In this document: piece by piece, positions 33,905 through 43,594 of the stretch
Layout: each line of letters begins with the position of its first letter
Numbering within the stretch: the stretch's first letter is position 1
Source: Cyclobacteriaceae bacterium
GTDB taxonomy: Bacteria; Bacteroidota; Bacteroidia; Cytophagales; Cyclobacteriaceae
Reading direction: 5' to 3'
Assembly (NCBI GenBank): GCA_028285685.1
Contig: JANQOR010000014.1
Coordinates: 174,287-238,286, forward strand
Length of the DNA stretch: 64,000 bases
Made by a program: the position numbers and the translations under genes
Notes under the pieces: model-generated
Seen by the model: only the letters and a program-made list of their open reading frames with translations
Databases searched by the model: none
What the model was told of the DNA's origin: nothing

Positions 33905-35173
33905 TTGGAAGAAAAAGCAAAGGCACTTGACCAATCGGATGAGTTGGCTTCATTCAGAAGTCAATTTCATTTTCCACAGACTCATGGAAAGGACTGTATA
34001 TATCTATGTGGCAATTCCCTGGGACTACAACCCAAGCTAACGGAGAATTTTGTCAATGAAGAGCTCAAAAACTGGCAAGAAAGAGGTGTAAAAGGTCATT
34101 TCACTGGTGAAAAACCCTGGGTAAGCTACCATCTAAATTCGAAAAAGTCTCTTGCAAAACTCGTGGGAGGTACAGAAGATGAAGTGGTCGCCATGAATAA
34201 CCTAACAACCAACCTACATCTCGGGCTGTCTTCATTTTACCGACCTGAAGGAAAGCGAAATAAGATCTTAATAGAGCGAGGCGCATTTCCATCCGATTTC
34301 TACGCTGTTCATTCATCCGTCGTCCTTAGTGGGAATGATCCTAATGAATGCCTAATCGAACTTAATCCACAAGACGGGTCAGACTACCTCCCCACAGACG
34401 AAATCGTGGGAAAAATACATGAGCTAGGGGAGGAATTGGAGTTAGTTATGTTTCCGGGCGTACAATACTATACCGGACAGTTTTTCAACATTAAGAGAAT
34501 CACTGAGGCTGCTCATGGAGTTGGTGCAAAAGCTGGTTTTGATCTTGCACACACAGTTGGAAATATTCCATTGACTTTACATGACGATCGCGTCGACTTT
34601 GCGGTCTGGTGCTCGTACAAGTACCTGAATTCCGGTCCTGGCGGAACGGGAGGGTTTTTTGTTCATTCCGAGAATGCTAGAAACACGGAACTACCGAAGC
34701 AGTCAGGCTGGTGGGGTCACAAAGCGGATGGAAGGTTCAAAATGAACAACGAGATCAATCCGATTCCAACCGCCGATGGGTGGCAACTAAGTAACATCAA
34801 CATTCTATCACACTCGGCACACCTAGCCTCACTGGAGGTTTTTGACCAGGCTGACATCCATACGCTCCGAAAGAAGAGCATAAAACTGACTGGCTTTCTT
34901 GAGGAACTAATATCCGGCTCATCTATTCTGGATGAACATGTTAAAATGATCACTCCAAAGAGTCCGGAAGAGCGTGGCGCTCAGTTGTCCTTGTATCTCA
35001 CAAAACTGGGTAAGCCTGTGTTTGAAAAGATTGTTGAAAATGGTGTGATACTGGATTGGCGCGAACCGAATGTAATTCGGGTCGCGCCAGTACCATTGTA
35101 CAATTCTTTTACTGACGTCTGGCAGTTTGTACGAATTATGGAAAGGGCTATAGAAAGCGTGGCTGCAAGCTGA
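33905..35173 (+). CDS. kynU: Kynureninase
   Basis: Kynureninase cleaves kynurenine or 3-hydroxykynurenine to anthranilate or 3-hydroxyanthranilate plus alanine. The 422-residue PLP enzyme has YLCGNSLGLQPK near the N-terminus, the PLP lysine in WCSYKYLNSGPGG (about 236) and GWWGH later, all characteristic. The start appears to be TTG at 33905; no better ATG lies in frame before the conserved part. It is downstream of the dioxygenase gene. The upstream steps (tryptophan dioxygenase, formamidase, hydroxylase) are not in the window. Confidence 0.95.
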   Translation: MEEKAKALDQSDELASFRSQFHFPQTHGKDCIYLCGNSLGLQPKLTENFVNEELKNWQERGVKGHFTGEKPWVSYHLNSKKSLAKLVGGTEDEVVAMNNLTTNLHLGLSSFYRPEGKRNKILIERGAFPSDFYAVHSSVVLSGNDPNECLIELNPQDGSDYLPTDEIVGKIHELGEELELVMFPGVQYYTGQFFNIKRITEAAHGVGAKAGFDLAHTVGNIPLTLHDDRVDFAVWCSYKYLNSGPGGTGGFFVHSENARNTELPKQSGWWGHKADGRFKMNNEINPIPTADGWQLSNINILSHSAHLASLEVFDQADIHTLRKKSIKLTGFLEELISGSSILDEHVKMITPKSPEERGAQLSLYLTKLGKPVFEKIVENGVILDWREPNVIRVAPVPLYNSFTDVWQFVRIMERAIESVAAS

Positions 35174-35182
35174 TTCGAATAC

Positions 35183-35854
35183 TCACTCTCTTGAGTTCGC
35201 AAGTAGCCAATCGTAAAAGTCTTGTCGACTGAAAATGGCCGGCCAGATTCCATGGCCCTCCCCTTCCAGCGATATTAACTCGGCATTCTCTGCCCCACAT
35301 TCTTTCAACTTGTTCACCATGTTTTGGCTTCTGTCATATCCATAATCAGCTGTTCCATGATACACACGGATTGGCAAATCTTTAACCTTGCAGAGATCAT
35401 TCATACTGCCTCCTGCAGGTGCTAATGGTGAAGCAGCAGCAAGCAAATGGCTAATCTTTTTCAGATTTGCCCAGGTACCGGCACCGCCCATACTGTAACC
35501 AAAAAGGTAAACTCGATCAGGATCGACAGACACCTTCTCAGATGCCTGCTTAAGCAATCCCTCTAAATCAACATTTGACCAGGAACAGCCTCCTGTGCAG
35601 GATGGAGCAATAACAATAAATGGAAATTTCAAGTCTGCCCTTGAGGCATACTTCGTGGGATGATGCCTTGTATTAGAGCGATCACCACCGTGCAGAAATA
35701 TGATTGTTGGGTGCTTCTGACCTTCATCATAGTTGTCTGGAGTACTCAAAATGTACGGTAGATCTTCGTAACGTTCATTCCTAGAGTTTTTGATCTCTTG
35801 CGCCTGACTTTTTAATAGTAAACCGCATAGTATGACAATTAGAAATTCTTTCAT
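35183..35854 (-). CDS. Exported alpha/beta-hydrolase (esterase-like)
   Basis: The 223-residue protein has a signal peptide (about 1-19) and an alpha/beta-hydrolase fold with the nucleophile in FGYSMGG, the acid in HGTADYG and the histidine in GEGHGIW. The FLHGGDRS oxyanion region and overall pattern resemble PHB-depolymerase or dienelactone-type esterases exported by Bacteroidota. Although it ends 10 bases from kynU, it is on the opposite strand and exported, so a kynurenine formamidase role is unlikely. Its start lies 3 bases after the stop of the LytTR regulator gene, so it may be co-transcribed with that pair. Confidence 0.82.
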   Translation of the reverse strand: MKEFLIVILCGLLLKSQAQEIKNSRNERYEDLPYILSTPDNYDEGQKHPTIIFLHGGDRSNTRHHPTKYASRADLKFPFIVIAPSCTGGCSWSNVDLEGLLKQASEKVSVDPDRVYLFGYSMGGAGTWANLKKISHLLAAASPLAPAGGSMNDLCKVKDLPIRVYHGTADYGYDRSQNMVNKLKECGAENAELISLEGEGHGIWPAIFSRQDFYDWLLANSRE

Positions 35855-35857
35855 GGC

Positions 35858-36628
35858 TTATAATGTTTTAGGAAGATTGTTTCTGAAATTTCGACTCCCA
35901 CGAACCCTGGTGTCATTATCCAGGATAGCGTGGAAGTCTCCATTAAAGTAAGGTTCTATACAACTAACGTTTAGAAGGTTAATCAAATGAGACTTATGTA
36001 TCCTTACCAGGTTTTCGTACTTGGCCTCTATCGATTTTAGCGAGCTCTTTACGATGTGATTGTGATCCGATAAATGAATGCGGACGTAGGAATCCAGACC
36101 TTCTATCCAGTAGATATCTTTTAGCGACAAAAAATAAATTTTTCCATTTGACTTTACAATCAACCTAGATTCTGAATCGTCGGAATGAATTACCCTGCTG
36201 TCCTTTTGATCGTTCTGATAGTCAATCAGTAGGTTCTTCAATTTTTGTTCAAGTCGTGAATCATTTTTGTTTTTAAAATACTCTTTCGCATGATCTAAGG
36301 ATTTCTGGAACCTCGCTTTGCTATAAGGTTTAAGAAGGTAATCCAAGGCTCTTACCTCGAATGCCTTCAATGCATATTGATCGTAAGCAGTTGAAAAGAT
36401 GACTATGGGCCAGTCTGCCTCGGAAATGCTTCCCAAAACATCAAACCCGTTTATCCCAGGCATCTGTATATCAAGGAATACTAAGTCAGGCTTCATTGAT
36501 GATATTTTCTCAATTCCTTCTTTACCATCCATAGCCTCACCAATCAGTTGGATTTGAGCATCCTCTTCCAACAAGATTCTTATGCCTTCCCTGGCTTTCT
36601 TTTCATCATCAATGATCAGAGTTCTCAT
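35858..36628 (-). CDS. LytTR-family response regulator
   Basis: The 256-residue protein has a receiver domain (about 1-120; acidic pair in LIIDDEKKA, phospho-acceptor in VFLDIQMPGING, lysine in LLKPYS) and a C-terminal LytTR DNA-binding domain (about 150-250, with DIYWIEGLDSYVRIH and LVRIHKSHLIN). I prefer the ATG at 36628 (MRTLIID) over 36652. It overlaps the 3' end of the sensor kinase gene by 20 bases, so the pair is coupled. It regulates genes that are not identifiable here, possibly including the exported esterase downstream. Confidence 0.92.
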   Translation of the reverse strand: MRTLIIDDEKKAREGIRILLEEDAQIQLIGEAMDGKEGIEKISSMKPDLVFLDIQMPGINGFDVLGSISEADWPIVIFSTAYDQYALKAFEVRALDYLLKPYSKARFQKSLDHAKEYFKNKNDSRLEQKLKNLLIDYQNDQKDSRVIHSDDSESRLIVKSNGKIYFLSLKDIYWIEGLDSYVRIHLSDHNHIVKSSLKSIEAKYENLVRIHKSHLINLLNVSCIEPYFNGDFHAILDNDTRVRGSRNFRNNLPKTL

Positions 36629-37688
36629 TTCCAATTTTTTTCTTTTCTGCAAGACAAGGGAGAGTCAAGGTGGCTTCAACGCCGCTGCCGACTTGCTTAA
36701 GATTAACAGTCGCTTTACCCTTCCAGAGGGTGTCAAGTCTGTTTTCGACGTTGGAAAGGCCAATGCCAGCAGCTTCCCCGTTGACATTCAACACACCAGA
36801 ATTAAAAACCTTAACTTCTAGATTCTCATCTTTCTTTTGAGCGCTAATTCTGATAGTAGATTGCCCCAACGACTTATTTACACCGTGCACAACTCCGTTC
36901 TCGACAAGCGGTTGAAGAATGAAGACCGGTACTTTGAGTCCCTTAAGCTCATCCTTCAATACGACCTCCACTTCTAGTCTATCTTCGAATCTGATTTTTT
37001 CAATTTCAAGATACTTTCGGGCAAAATCTATCTCCTCCTCCAGTGTGACCAATTGATTCTCAAAATTGTTTAAAGAAGTTCTAAGCAGAGCACTCAGTTT
37101 CAACAACATCTCCAATGCTTCCTCATTTTTTTCGGAACGCATAAGTGTGGCAATGGCATTGTGTGCATTAAACAAAAAGTGAGGCCTTATCTGCATCTTA
37201 AGTGTCTGCAGGTTCGCCTGAGTTAATGCAGCCTCAAGTCTGCTCGTTTCGAGCGACTTATCCTGATATTTTTTAGTTATTTCGATGACGTAGAATATGA
37301 TAATCATCACCCAGGATATGATCGATGCTTCAGCAAGAAAAAAAGGATCTCCAACAAGCTGTGTCAAAGTGATAGAGGCAGGAATTTTCTCAAATAAAAT
37401 TCCTGAACCAAGGAAAACAACCCTGTTTACAATCACTTTACCAAGACCAACGAGCATGCCAAGAACGATGAGGAATGCAACTCGAGTAGGCAGCTTCAGT
37501 TTGGTCGACCAGGAGAAGACCTTATAAGTAGGCAAAGTAATCACCATCCAGATCAAATAACCTGGCAGGTAGTACCATAGAAAAACGACATCTGTGATAC
37601 TCTGAGGCTTCTTTACCAGATCTACGACGAAAAGAAGCAGCCAAGGCAAAATAACCTGTAAGCTGCTCTTGATTCCTGGCCTGATCAT
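36609..37688 (-). CDS. LytS-type membrane sensor histidine kinase
   Basis: The 359-residue kinase has four N-terminal membrane helices (about 12-150), then a His_kinase domain with the phospho-accepting histidine in QIRPHFLFNAHNA (about 175) and a HATPase_c end (VENGVVHG and GIGLSNVENRL). This is the common Bacteroidota LytS/YehU layout, without an obvious sensor domain beyond the membrane helices. Its partner is the overlapping LytTR regulator. Confidence 0.92.
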   Translation of the reverse strand: MIRPGIKSSLQVILPWLLLFVVDLVKKPQSITDVVFLWYYLPGYLIWMVITLPTYKVFSWSTKLKLPTRVAFLIVLGMLVGLGKVIVNRVVFLGSGILFEKIPASITLTQLVGDPFFLAEASIISWVMIIIFYVIEITKKYQDKSLETSRLEAALTQANLQTLKMQIRPHFLFNAHNAIATLMRSEKNEEALEMLLKLSALLRTSLNNFENQLVTLEEEIDFARKYLEIEKIRFEDRLEVEVVLKDELKGLKVPVFILQPLVENGVVHGVNKSLGQSTIRISAQKKDENLEVKVFNSGVLNVNGEAAGIGLSNVENRLDTLWKGKATVNLKQVGSGVEATLTLPCLAEKKKIGNENSDH

Positions 37689-37780
37689 AGTTATTAAACT
37701 GTAAACCTGATCTTAGGATACAAAAACCTTATATTCCTAATCAATGGCTTGGTATACAAATTCATAGTCAGACCACAGAA

Positions 37781-38470
37781 TCACCCTTCCAACATTTCTT
37801 TCAATTTGGTCTCACCTCTTGATCTCCAAAATTTGATAAAATCCTTGTTCCAGTAAGTGGTTAGTCCTCTGTTCTCAGCTTTCTCGAAAATTTGCTCAGC
37901 ATAGTCAAGCAAACCGATGCCTGCAGCTATGTCTCTGTAGTCTTCGCGTCCGAGAAGATTAATACCTCTTAACACATACATCAAAGGATTTCTTGGATTG
38001 TGTCGCATTGCCCTTTGGTAGGTTTGGTCCTCAAGCTCTTTCATATCCGCTCGCTCATCATCATCAACAATGGTGACAGCCATGAAACCGTAGATAAATG
38101 CCTCGAGCATTAGAAAGTCGGAACGCTCTCCAGCATTCATTTCACCCTTAACAGAGACAGATTGATCCAGGAAGGCTTTACACTCTTCAAGAAGTTCACG
38201 AGGCTTTAGCTCCTCAGGGTAGCCCGGCCGCCCATAGAGCCTTGAAACCTGGGTACCGATGTAAGCAGTCCAGTATCCTGGCAGCCATTCATTGGGATAC
38301 TTGTCCACTAATTCTTTGAAAGCATTATATGCCACAATCTCTGAAGTAACAGACGACGCAGTATCATGTATGTACAAAGTCTCCTTGATGTCATTGGCAA
38401 ACTTTTTCGATTGACCGGCACCTACAAAGAACAGTATCGAACACGCAGTACAGAGTGCAATTTTTTTCAT
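37781..38470 (-). CDS. Exported helical (TPR-like) protein of unknown function
   Basis: I do not recognise a named family. The 229 residues start with a signal peptide (about 1-20) and are otherwise helical, with paired-helix stretches (AYNAFKELVDKYPNEWLPGYWTAYI, and EDQTYQRAMRHNPRNPLMYVLRG) that look like tetratricopeptide units. Bacteroidota have many such periplasmic proteins of similar length. It lies alone, in the same direction as the LytS/LytTR pair but 92 bases away. Confidence 0.65.
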   Translation of the reverse strand: MKKIALCTACSILFFVGAGQSKKFANDIKETLYIHDTASSVTSEIVAYNAFKELVDKYPNEWLPGYWTAYIGTQVSRLYGRPGYPEELKPRELLEECKAFLDQSVSVKGEMNAGERSDFLMLEAFIYGFMAVTIVDDDERADMKELEDQTYQRAMRHNPRNPLMYVLRGINLLGREDYRDIAAGIGLLDYAEQIFEKAENRGLTTYWNKDFIKFWRSRGETKLKEMLEG

Positions 38471-38629
38471 AAGATGAATTTTTGTCTACTCAGCTTATTA
38501 CGTCATAGTTTGTCTGCCGTGAAAAAAAATTGGTCACCTGACCCAAGTCGTCCGTGATCTGATTCTTAAAGATTGTGACGAGATCTTGGCAAATTAAATT
38601 CTACAATCTTACTGAAGATGTATTCTTGC

Positions 38630-39076
38630 CTAGTAGTCTAAGGAGAGACGTGCTGACAGTGTATCAATGGTTCTTTGTTCTTCATGCGCAATACCATCGG
38701 CTGCATTAGCAAATAGGTACATGGCTTCTTGAACAAACTCTTTTTCATCCACATGATCCATCAGATAATTTCTTAAGGCATTGAGGAATTTTTTTTCCCA
38801 CTTGTCAATGTTTTCAAGTAAGTATCTAAACTCCGTTCTGAAAAGTTGCTCGATTTTTTCTGCACTGGCATTTGGCATTTGATCCAGGTAAAGTAGAGCC
38901 AGGCCTTTTGAAATACTCAACACACCATCCCACTCTTCTTTATCTAATTTTCCATCACTCATGCAAACAAGAAGTGCAGGATAGATTTTAATAATGTATG
39001 TAAACTGATCTAGGGTGAGATCTGATTTTCTCGTCTTTAAATATTCGTCGAAAAGGGTTTCTTCTTGTGGCTTCAT
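38630..39076 (-). CDS. Small acidic TerB-like helical protein
   Basis: The 148-residue protein is soluble and helical, with DGKLDKEEWDGVL (about 46-58) and a second related stretch ending in NAADGIAHEEQRTIDTL, as in TerB-type tellurite-resistance folds where paired acidic motifs occur. The resemblance is by pattern only. I prefer the ATG at 39076 (MKPQEE). It is a single gene; no function can be given. Confidence 0.6.
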   Translation of the reverse strand: MKPQEETLFDEYLKTRKSDLTLDQFTYIIKIYPALLVCMSDGKLDKEEWDGVLSISKGLALLYLDQMPNASAEKIEQLFRTEFRYLLENIDKWEKKFLNALRNYLMDHVDEKEFVQEAMYLFANAADGIAHEEQRTIDTLSARLSLDY

Positions 39077-39198
39077 TAAAAATTCTGTATTCCTGTATTG
39101 TGGCAACTAATTAGTGCAAGTATATGTATATACATACTCATTTTAAATTGTAACCCTGAAATTGTGATTTTTCTATAATTTATTTAACTAATCTAATG

Positions 39199-40671
39199 TT
39201 AATCGTTTGTAGCTACCTGTTGGTCAGTGCCTATGATTGCTTTGTAGTTAGAAAAATGTTCTAAAACCTCATCAACATACCCTACGGGTTCCGCTCCTCG
39301 ACAATAACCGAATTCCACAACGGGATCACTGAAAAATTTTGTATAGGATTTCTTCAGCAAGAATTCTCGGACATCCTCCCATTTTTTAGGATCTTTCTGG
39401 TACTTCGCTGTTAGTTTAACTGCATCCAACACGTGTCCTCTTCCTACATTGTAAGATGCAAGGACAAATTTTAGTCGTTCTTCAGGATCATCGACATCTC
39501 TCGCCCACGCCTTTTGCAACCATAGCAAATGCATTTTCCCTGCGTAAATATTCTGTGCAGGATTAGTAAGTCTCGTTACTTTATATTCTCTCGCTGTTCT
39601 TGGCAAAACCTGCATCAAGCCGATAGCCCCAGCCCACGATTTCGCCCTTCTATCGAATTTAGATTCCTGGAAGATTTGTGCTGCTAACAACCTCCAATCC
39701 CAGCCTAGCTCTTCTGCCGCATTTTTAATCAAGGAATCATAGGGAGAGATATCTCCTCCACTCATGGTTGAGTATTTGCTGCGTGACCTTGCTAGGGAAG
39801 CCTTGGAGCTCTTGAAGTACTTATCATAGATCACATAATAGTCTGCAGTCTTCCGCATTTTCTCTATCCATTTATTGAGGGAACCGAGAAGCTCTGGTGC
39901 GTTTTTTCGAATACCCCAGGCAATCTGCTGCGGAAAACTTACAGCTGTCTTAATATCAAGATTCCGGTAGTACGTTGAGTTAACTAAGGCGATGTTTCTT
40001 TCCGCGACTGTATAGTCAATCTCACCTACCGCAACTGCTCTTATCAACTGCTCGGTTTCCATTTGTGAATCCCCCGGCGTGATCAATATATCACCTCCGA
40101 TTTCGTCAGATAGGTTAACCAGTCGATCATAGTAGGAGGAATGTGGTCTTACTGTCACCTCCTTTCCTATGAGGTCAATGGGATTGCGGATAAGTTGAGC
40201 TTCAATCTCATGATATTTCAGTTCCCGCCAACCCTCTGGTTTTCTTTGTATCAGGACCAAATGTTGTTGGTTGTGATAGTGGGTAAAAGCGATCTTTTTC
40301 TTTCTTTCTTTGGTCACCGTGAGGTTATACGCCATGATGTCTCCGCCACCGGTATTGAGTTTGTTAAAGGCTTCCTCCAGGTTTTGCGTGATATCAATTT
40401 TTAACTCGACCCCTAGTTCATCACTGTATCGCTTCAAAAGTTCGTATTCATAGCCCATTGTTTTACCGCGATAAATGAACAACCCAGTGGAACTGTTGTC
40501 CATCAACGCAGTGATGTATCCGCGTTCCCTTATCTTATCCAGATCAAAATCATAGATGAACTCTTCCTTTTCCCTGATTTCCGGATTGCTGCTAATAGAA
40601 GATTGTCTGCAGGAAATGCATAGGAGGATCAAACAAGCAAACAGCCAGATATTTTGGACTCTGGATGACAT
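39199..40671 (-). CDS. mltF: MltF-like lipoprotein lytic transglycosylase
   Basis: The 490-residue protein has a lipobox (LLCISCRQ, about 17-24), a periplasmic solute-binding-like module (SBP_bac_3, about 45-290) and a lysozyme-like SLT domain (about 315-450) with the catalytic glutamate in FQESKFDRRA and the family motifs GAIGLMQVLP and ASYNVGRGHV. This order defines MltF, which cleaves peptidoglycan glycan strands; the sensor-like module regulates it in better-studied species. It sits downstream of dxs on the same strand, 51 bases away. Confidence 0.92.
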   Translation of the reverse strand: MSSRVQNIWLFACLILLCISCRQSSISSNPEIREKEEFIYDFDLDKIRERGYITALMDNSSTGLFIYRGKTMGYEYELLKRYSDELGVELKIDITQNLEEAFNKLNTGGGDIMAYNLTVTKERKKKIAFTHYHNQQHLVLIQRKPEGWRELKYHEIEAQLIRNPIDLIGKEVTVRPHSSYYDRLVNLSDEIGGDILITPGDSQMETEQLIRAVAVGEIDYTVAERNIALVNSTYYRNLDIKTAVSFPQQIAWGIRKNAPELLGSLNKWIEKMRKTADYYVIYDKYFKSSKASLARSRSKYSTMSGGDISPYDSLIKNAAEELGWDWRLLAAQIFQESKFDRRAKSWAGAIGLMQVLPRTAREYKVTRLTNPAQNIYAGKMHLLWLQKAWARDVDDPEERLKFVLASYNVGRGHVLDAVKLTAKYQKDPKKWEDVREFLLKKSYTKFFSDPVVEFGYCRGAEPVGYVDEVLEHFSNYKAIIGTDQQVATND

Positions 40672-40722
40672 ACCAAAAGATAATGTACAAAAAAAACGTA
40701 AGTTTTGAGCGAGAGTTGGTTC

Positions 40723-42639
40723 TTAAAGAAGTGTGTCGGTGGAAATTTCGACTAATTCAAGTACGGCCTGTTTGATCGCATCTTTATCATAGCCGCACTC
40801 CTGATGTAACTGTGGTTGCTCACCATGCTCTATGATTTTATCTGGAATTCCCAACCTTTTAATACTTACCTGGTAGTTATTATCTGAGGCAAATTCTAAT
40901 ATAGCGGATCCAAACCCACCCATCAGACAACCATCTTCGACGGTAACAAGCTTATCGAATTTGCTCATGATGTTGTTCAGTAATTCTTCATCGATAGGTT
41001 TAGCAAAACGCATATCAAAAACAGCTGGATTGCACCCCTCTTCTTTCAGCTCATGAGCTGCAGCTTCTGCAAAATTTCCAACATGTCCGATAGAGACAAT
41101 GGCAACATCAGAACCATCGAGGATTTGTCTTCCTTTTCCGATCTCTACGAGTTCAAAGTTTGTTCTCCATTCTGCCATAACACCATTTCCTCTTGGATAT
41201 CTTATTGAGAAAGGGCCATCGTGCAGGCTTGCAGTGTACATGAGATTTCTCAATTCTTCCTCATTCATGGGAGCAGAAACCACCATGTTCGGTAGGCACC
41301 GCATGTAGGCAATATCAAAAGCTCCGTGGTGAGTAGGACCGTCAGCTCCAGCCAAGCCGGCCCTGTCCATGCAAAAAATCACTGGCAGATTCTGAATGCA
41401 CACATCGTGAATCACCTGATCATACGCTCGCTGCATGAAGGTGCTATAGATATTGCAAAAAGGAACTAAGCCCTGAGTAGCCAATCCTGCAGAAAAGGTG
41501 ACGGCATGTTGTTCAGCTATTCCAACGTCGTATGCTCTTTCCGGCAATGCTTCCATCATTATCTTCATCGATGAGCCGGAAGGCATTGCCGGTGTTATCC
41601 CGACAATTTTTTCATTTTTTTCAGCCAATTCGACCAGGGTGTGTCCGAACACATCCTGGTATTTTGGTGGCTGTGGCGTATCATATACCTTCTTGTTGAT
41701 CGCACCTGATATCTTGTCAAAAGTTCCGGGAGCATGCCACTTTGTTTGATCCTTTTCGGCCAGACCATACCCCTTACCCTTAACAGTCAAACAGTGCAGA
41801 ATTTTCGGTCCGGGAATATCCTTGAGGTCTTTTAAGACGTCAACCAAGTGATTCACGTCATGACCGTCGATCGGACCAAAATATCTCAGATTTAAAGATT
41901 CAAATAGATTGCTTTGCTTAAGAAGAAAAGATTTTATGCTGTTCTCAACTTTGGCGGCAATCTCCTGTGCATTCGGACCGAACTTGCTAACCTTACCTAG
42001 CAGTTTCCAAATCTCATCTCTGAACCTGTTGTAAGTATGACTGGTAGTGATATCTGTCAAGTAATCTTTCAGCGCACCAACGTTAGGATCGATCGACATA
42101 CAGTTATCATTAAGAATGATAAGTAGGTTTGAGTTAGAAACTCCCGCGTGATTCATGGCCTCAAAAGCCAAACCACCCGTCATCGCCCCATCACCTATGA
42201 CCGCAATGTGTTGTCTATCTTCATTTTTTTGACGTGAAGCCTCCGCCATTCCTAGTGCCGCAGAGATGGAAGTTGATGAATGACCAACTCCGAATGTGTC
42301 GTATTCACTTTCACTTCTTTTCGGGAAACCCGAAAGTCCCTTATACTTTCTGTTTGTATGAAAATTGTCTCGTCTGCCCGTCAGAATTTTGTGTCCGTAT
42401 GCTTGGTGACCCACATCCCACACCAGTTGATCAACCGGGGTCTTAAAAATATAATGCAGAGCTACTGTTAGTTCAACAACACCTAAGCTGGCGCCAAAAT
42501 GTCCACCGTAAACAGATACATTGTCAATAATGAAATTTCGAAGCTCCTCACAAACTTGTGCAAGTTGTCGCTGATCCAATTTCTTGAGATCATCAGGTGA
42601 GTTGATCTCAGCAAGTAATGGCCCTGGTGTTATTTCCAT
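40723..42639 (-). CDS. dxs: 1-deoxy-D-xylulose-5-phosphate synthase
   Basis: DXS joins pyruvate and glyceraldehyde 3-phosphate, the first step of the MEP isoprenoid pathway. The 638 residues show the ThDP motif GDGAMTGGLAFE ending in NDN, HCLTVKGKGY, and the transketolase-type half with GIAEQHAVTFSAG and DRAGLAGADGPTHHG. I chose ATG 42639 (MEITPG) over the TTG at 42657. A minus-strand TAGCTTTG at 42722-42729 is a possible -7 element, giving an untranslated leader of about 75 bases. Confidence 0.96.
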   Translation of the reverse strand: MEITPGPLLAEINSPDDLKKLDQRQLAQVCEELRNFIIDNVSVYGGHFGASLGVVELTVALHYIFKTPVDQLVWDVGHQAYGHKILTGRRDNFHTNRKYKGLSGFPKRSESEYDTFGVGHSSTSISAALGMAEASRQKNEDRQHIAVIGDGAMTGGLAFEAMNHAGVSNSNLLIILNDNCMSIDPNVGALKDYLTDITTSHTYNRFRDEIWKLLGKVSKFGPNAQEIAAKVENSIKSFLLKQSNLFESLNLRYFGPIDGHDVNHLVDVLKDLKDIPGPKILHCLTVKGKGYGLAEKDQTKWHAPGTFDKISGAINKKVYDTPQPPKYQDVFGHTLVELAEKNEKIVGITPAMPSGSSMKIMMEALPERAYDVGIAEQHAVTFSAGLATQGLVPFCNIYSTFMQRAYDQVIHDVCIQNLPVIFCMDRAGLAGADGPTHHGAFDIAYMRCLPNMVVSAPMNEEELRNLMYTASLHDGPFSIRYPRGNGVMAEWRTNFELVEIGKGRQILDGSDVAIVSIGHVGNFAEAAAHELKEEGCNPAVFDMRFAKPIDEELLNNIMSKFDKLVTVEDGCLMGGFGSAILEFASDNNYQVSIKRLGIPDKIIEHGEQPQLHQECGYDKDAIKQAVLELVEISTDTLL

Positions 42640-42721
42640 TCTATGCAAACGTCCCAAATAAACTGATTTGGAGACAAAATGTTTGTTTATTCCTTGAAAA
42701 TACCTTTCTCTACTAAAAGCG

Positions 42722-42729
42722 CAAAGCTA
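42722..42729 (-). promoter_or_regulatory. Candidate -7 promoter element of dxs
   Basis: The minus strand reads TAGCTTTG, matching TAnnTTTG. A weak TGTG lies 17 bases upstream. It sits in the divergent region between dxs and scpA. Confidence 0.4.
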
Positions 42730-42788
42730 ATCATATCGTAAGTAAGCACATTATTCTAAACCAAATTAACATTTGATGGTAATTTTGA

Positions 42789-43574
42789 ATGGTGATAGAT
42801 TCTAGGCAAGACGAAAAATTCGAGATCAAACTCCCTCTTTTTGAAGGACCTTTTGATCTTCTTCTCTTCTTTATCGAAAGAGATGAATTGGACATTTACG
42901 ATATTCCAATCGCCACGATTACGAACGACTTTTTGGACTACCTACACCAGCTTGAGCAAATGAATGTGGAAGTTGCCAGCGAGTTTATCCTGGTTGCTGC
43001 CACACTAATGAGGATTAAGGCCAAAATGTTACTTCCAAGACCGGTTCTTGATGAGGAAGGAAACGAGATAGACCCACGTGAGGAGCTTGTCAAACATCTG
43101 CTTGAATACAAGAAGTACAAGTCTGTAATTTCTACTTTATCAAAAATGGAGGCGGAAAGAATGGACAGGGAGAAGCGAGGAAATCTGTCAAAGGAGATAA
43201 GGAAACTTTCTGAAAGCATCAATGTGGAAGCTGAAATGCAAGACCTTGATCTTTACAAAATGATGAATGTTTTTCAAAAAGTACTTGCCAGATACGAGTT
43301 TGAGAAAAACAAACCTATTCATCGCGTGGTACAGTATCCTTACAGCATTGAAAAGCAGAAGGCAGCACTTATGGAGCGCCTGGTTTATGGCAAAAGGTTA
43401 GCTTTCACAGACATGGTTACTGAAAAGCCTGAGAAAATTTTAGTGATCTTCAATTTCCTTTCCATTCTTGAACTGCTGCAGCTGAAGCAGATCGTAATAC
43501 ACCTTGGAGAGGGATTCAATAATTTTTGGATTGAGCGGAGAGATGAAAGTAAGCAATTGGCCCACGAGGAGTAG
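42789..43574 (+). CDS. scpA: Segregation and condensation protein A
   Basis: ScpA is the kleisin that bridges the Smc heads in bacterial condensin, for chromosome organisation. The 261 residues have the defining start FEGPFDLLLFFIERDELDIYDIPI, then AATLMRIKAKMLLPRP, and a C-terminal winged-helix part with ILVIFNFLSILELLQLKQI. The partner scpB is not in this window. It is divergent from dxs and convergent with ndk. Confidence 0.95.
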   Translation: MVIDSRQDEKFEIKLPLFEGPFDLLLFFIERDELDIYDIPIATITNDFLDYLHQLEQMNVEVASEFILVAATLMRIKAKMLLPRPVLDEEGNEIDPREELVKHLLEYKKYKSVISTLSKMEAERMDREKRGNLSKEIRKLSESINVEAEMQDLDLYKMMNVFQKVLARYEFEKNKPIHRVVQYPYSIEKQKAALMERLVYGKRLAFTDMVTEKPEKILVIFNFLSILELLQLKQIVIHLGEGFNNFWIERRDESKQLAHEE

Positions 43575-43594
43575 ATCGTGAGCCATTGGTATTT

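Noticed and set aside
35183-35854. Kynurenine formamidase encoded next to kynU
   Set aside because: The protein has a signal peptide and is on the opposite strand, downstream of the LytS/LytTR pair.
39123-39136. Perfect palindrome TATGTATATACATA before the TerB-like gene
   Set aside because: It is pure A/T alternation in an A/T-rich gap, so symmetry is likely by chance.
42780-42787. TAATTTTG as a -7 promoter of scpA
   Set aside because: It lies 1 base before the ATG, so transcription would start inside the gene. A leaderless message cannot be excluded but is not supported.
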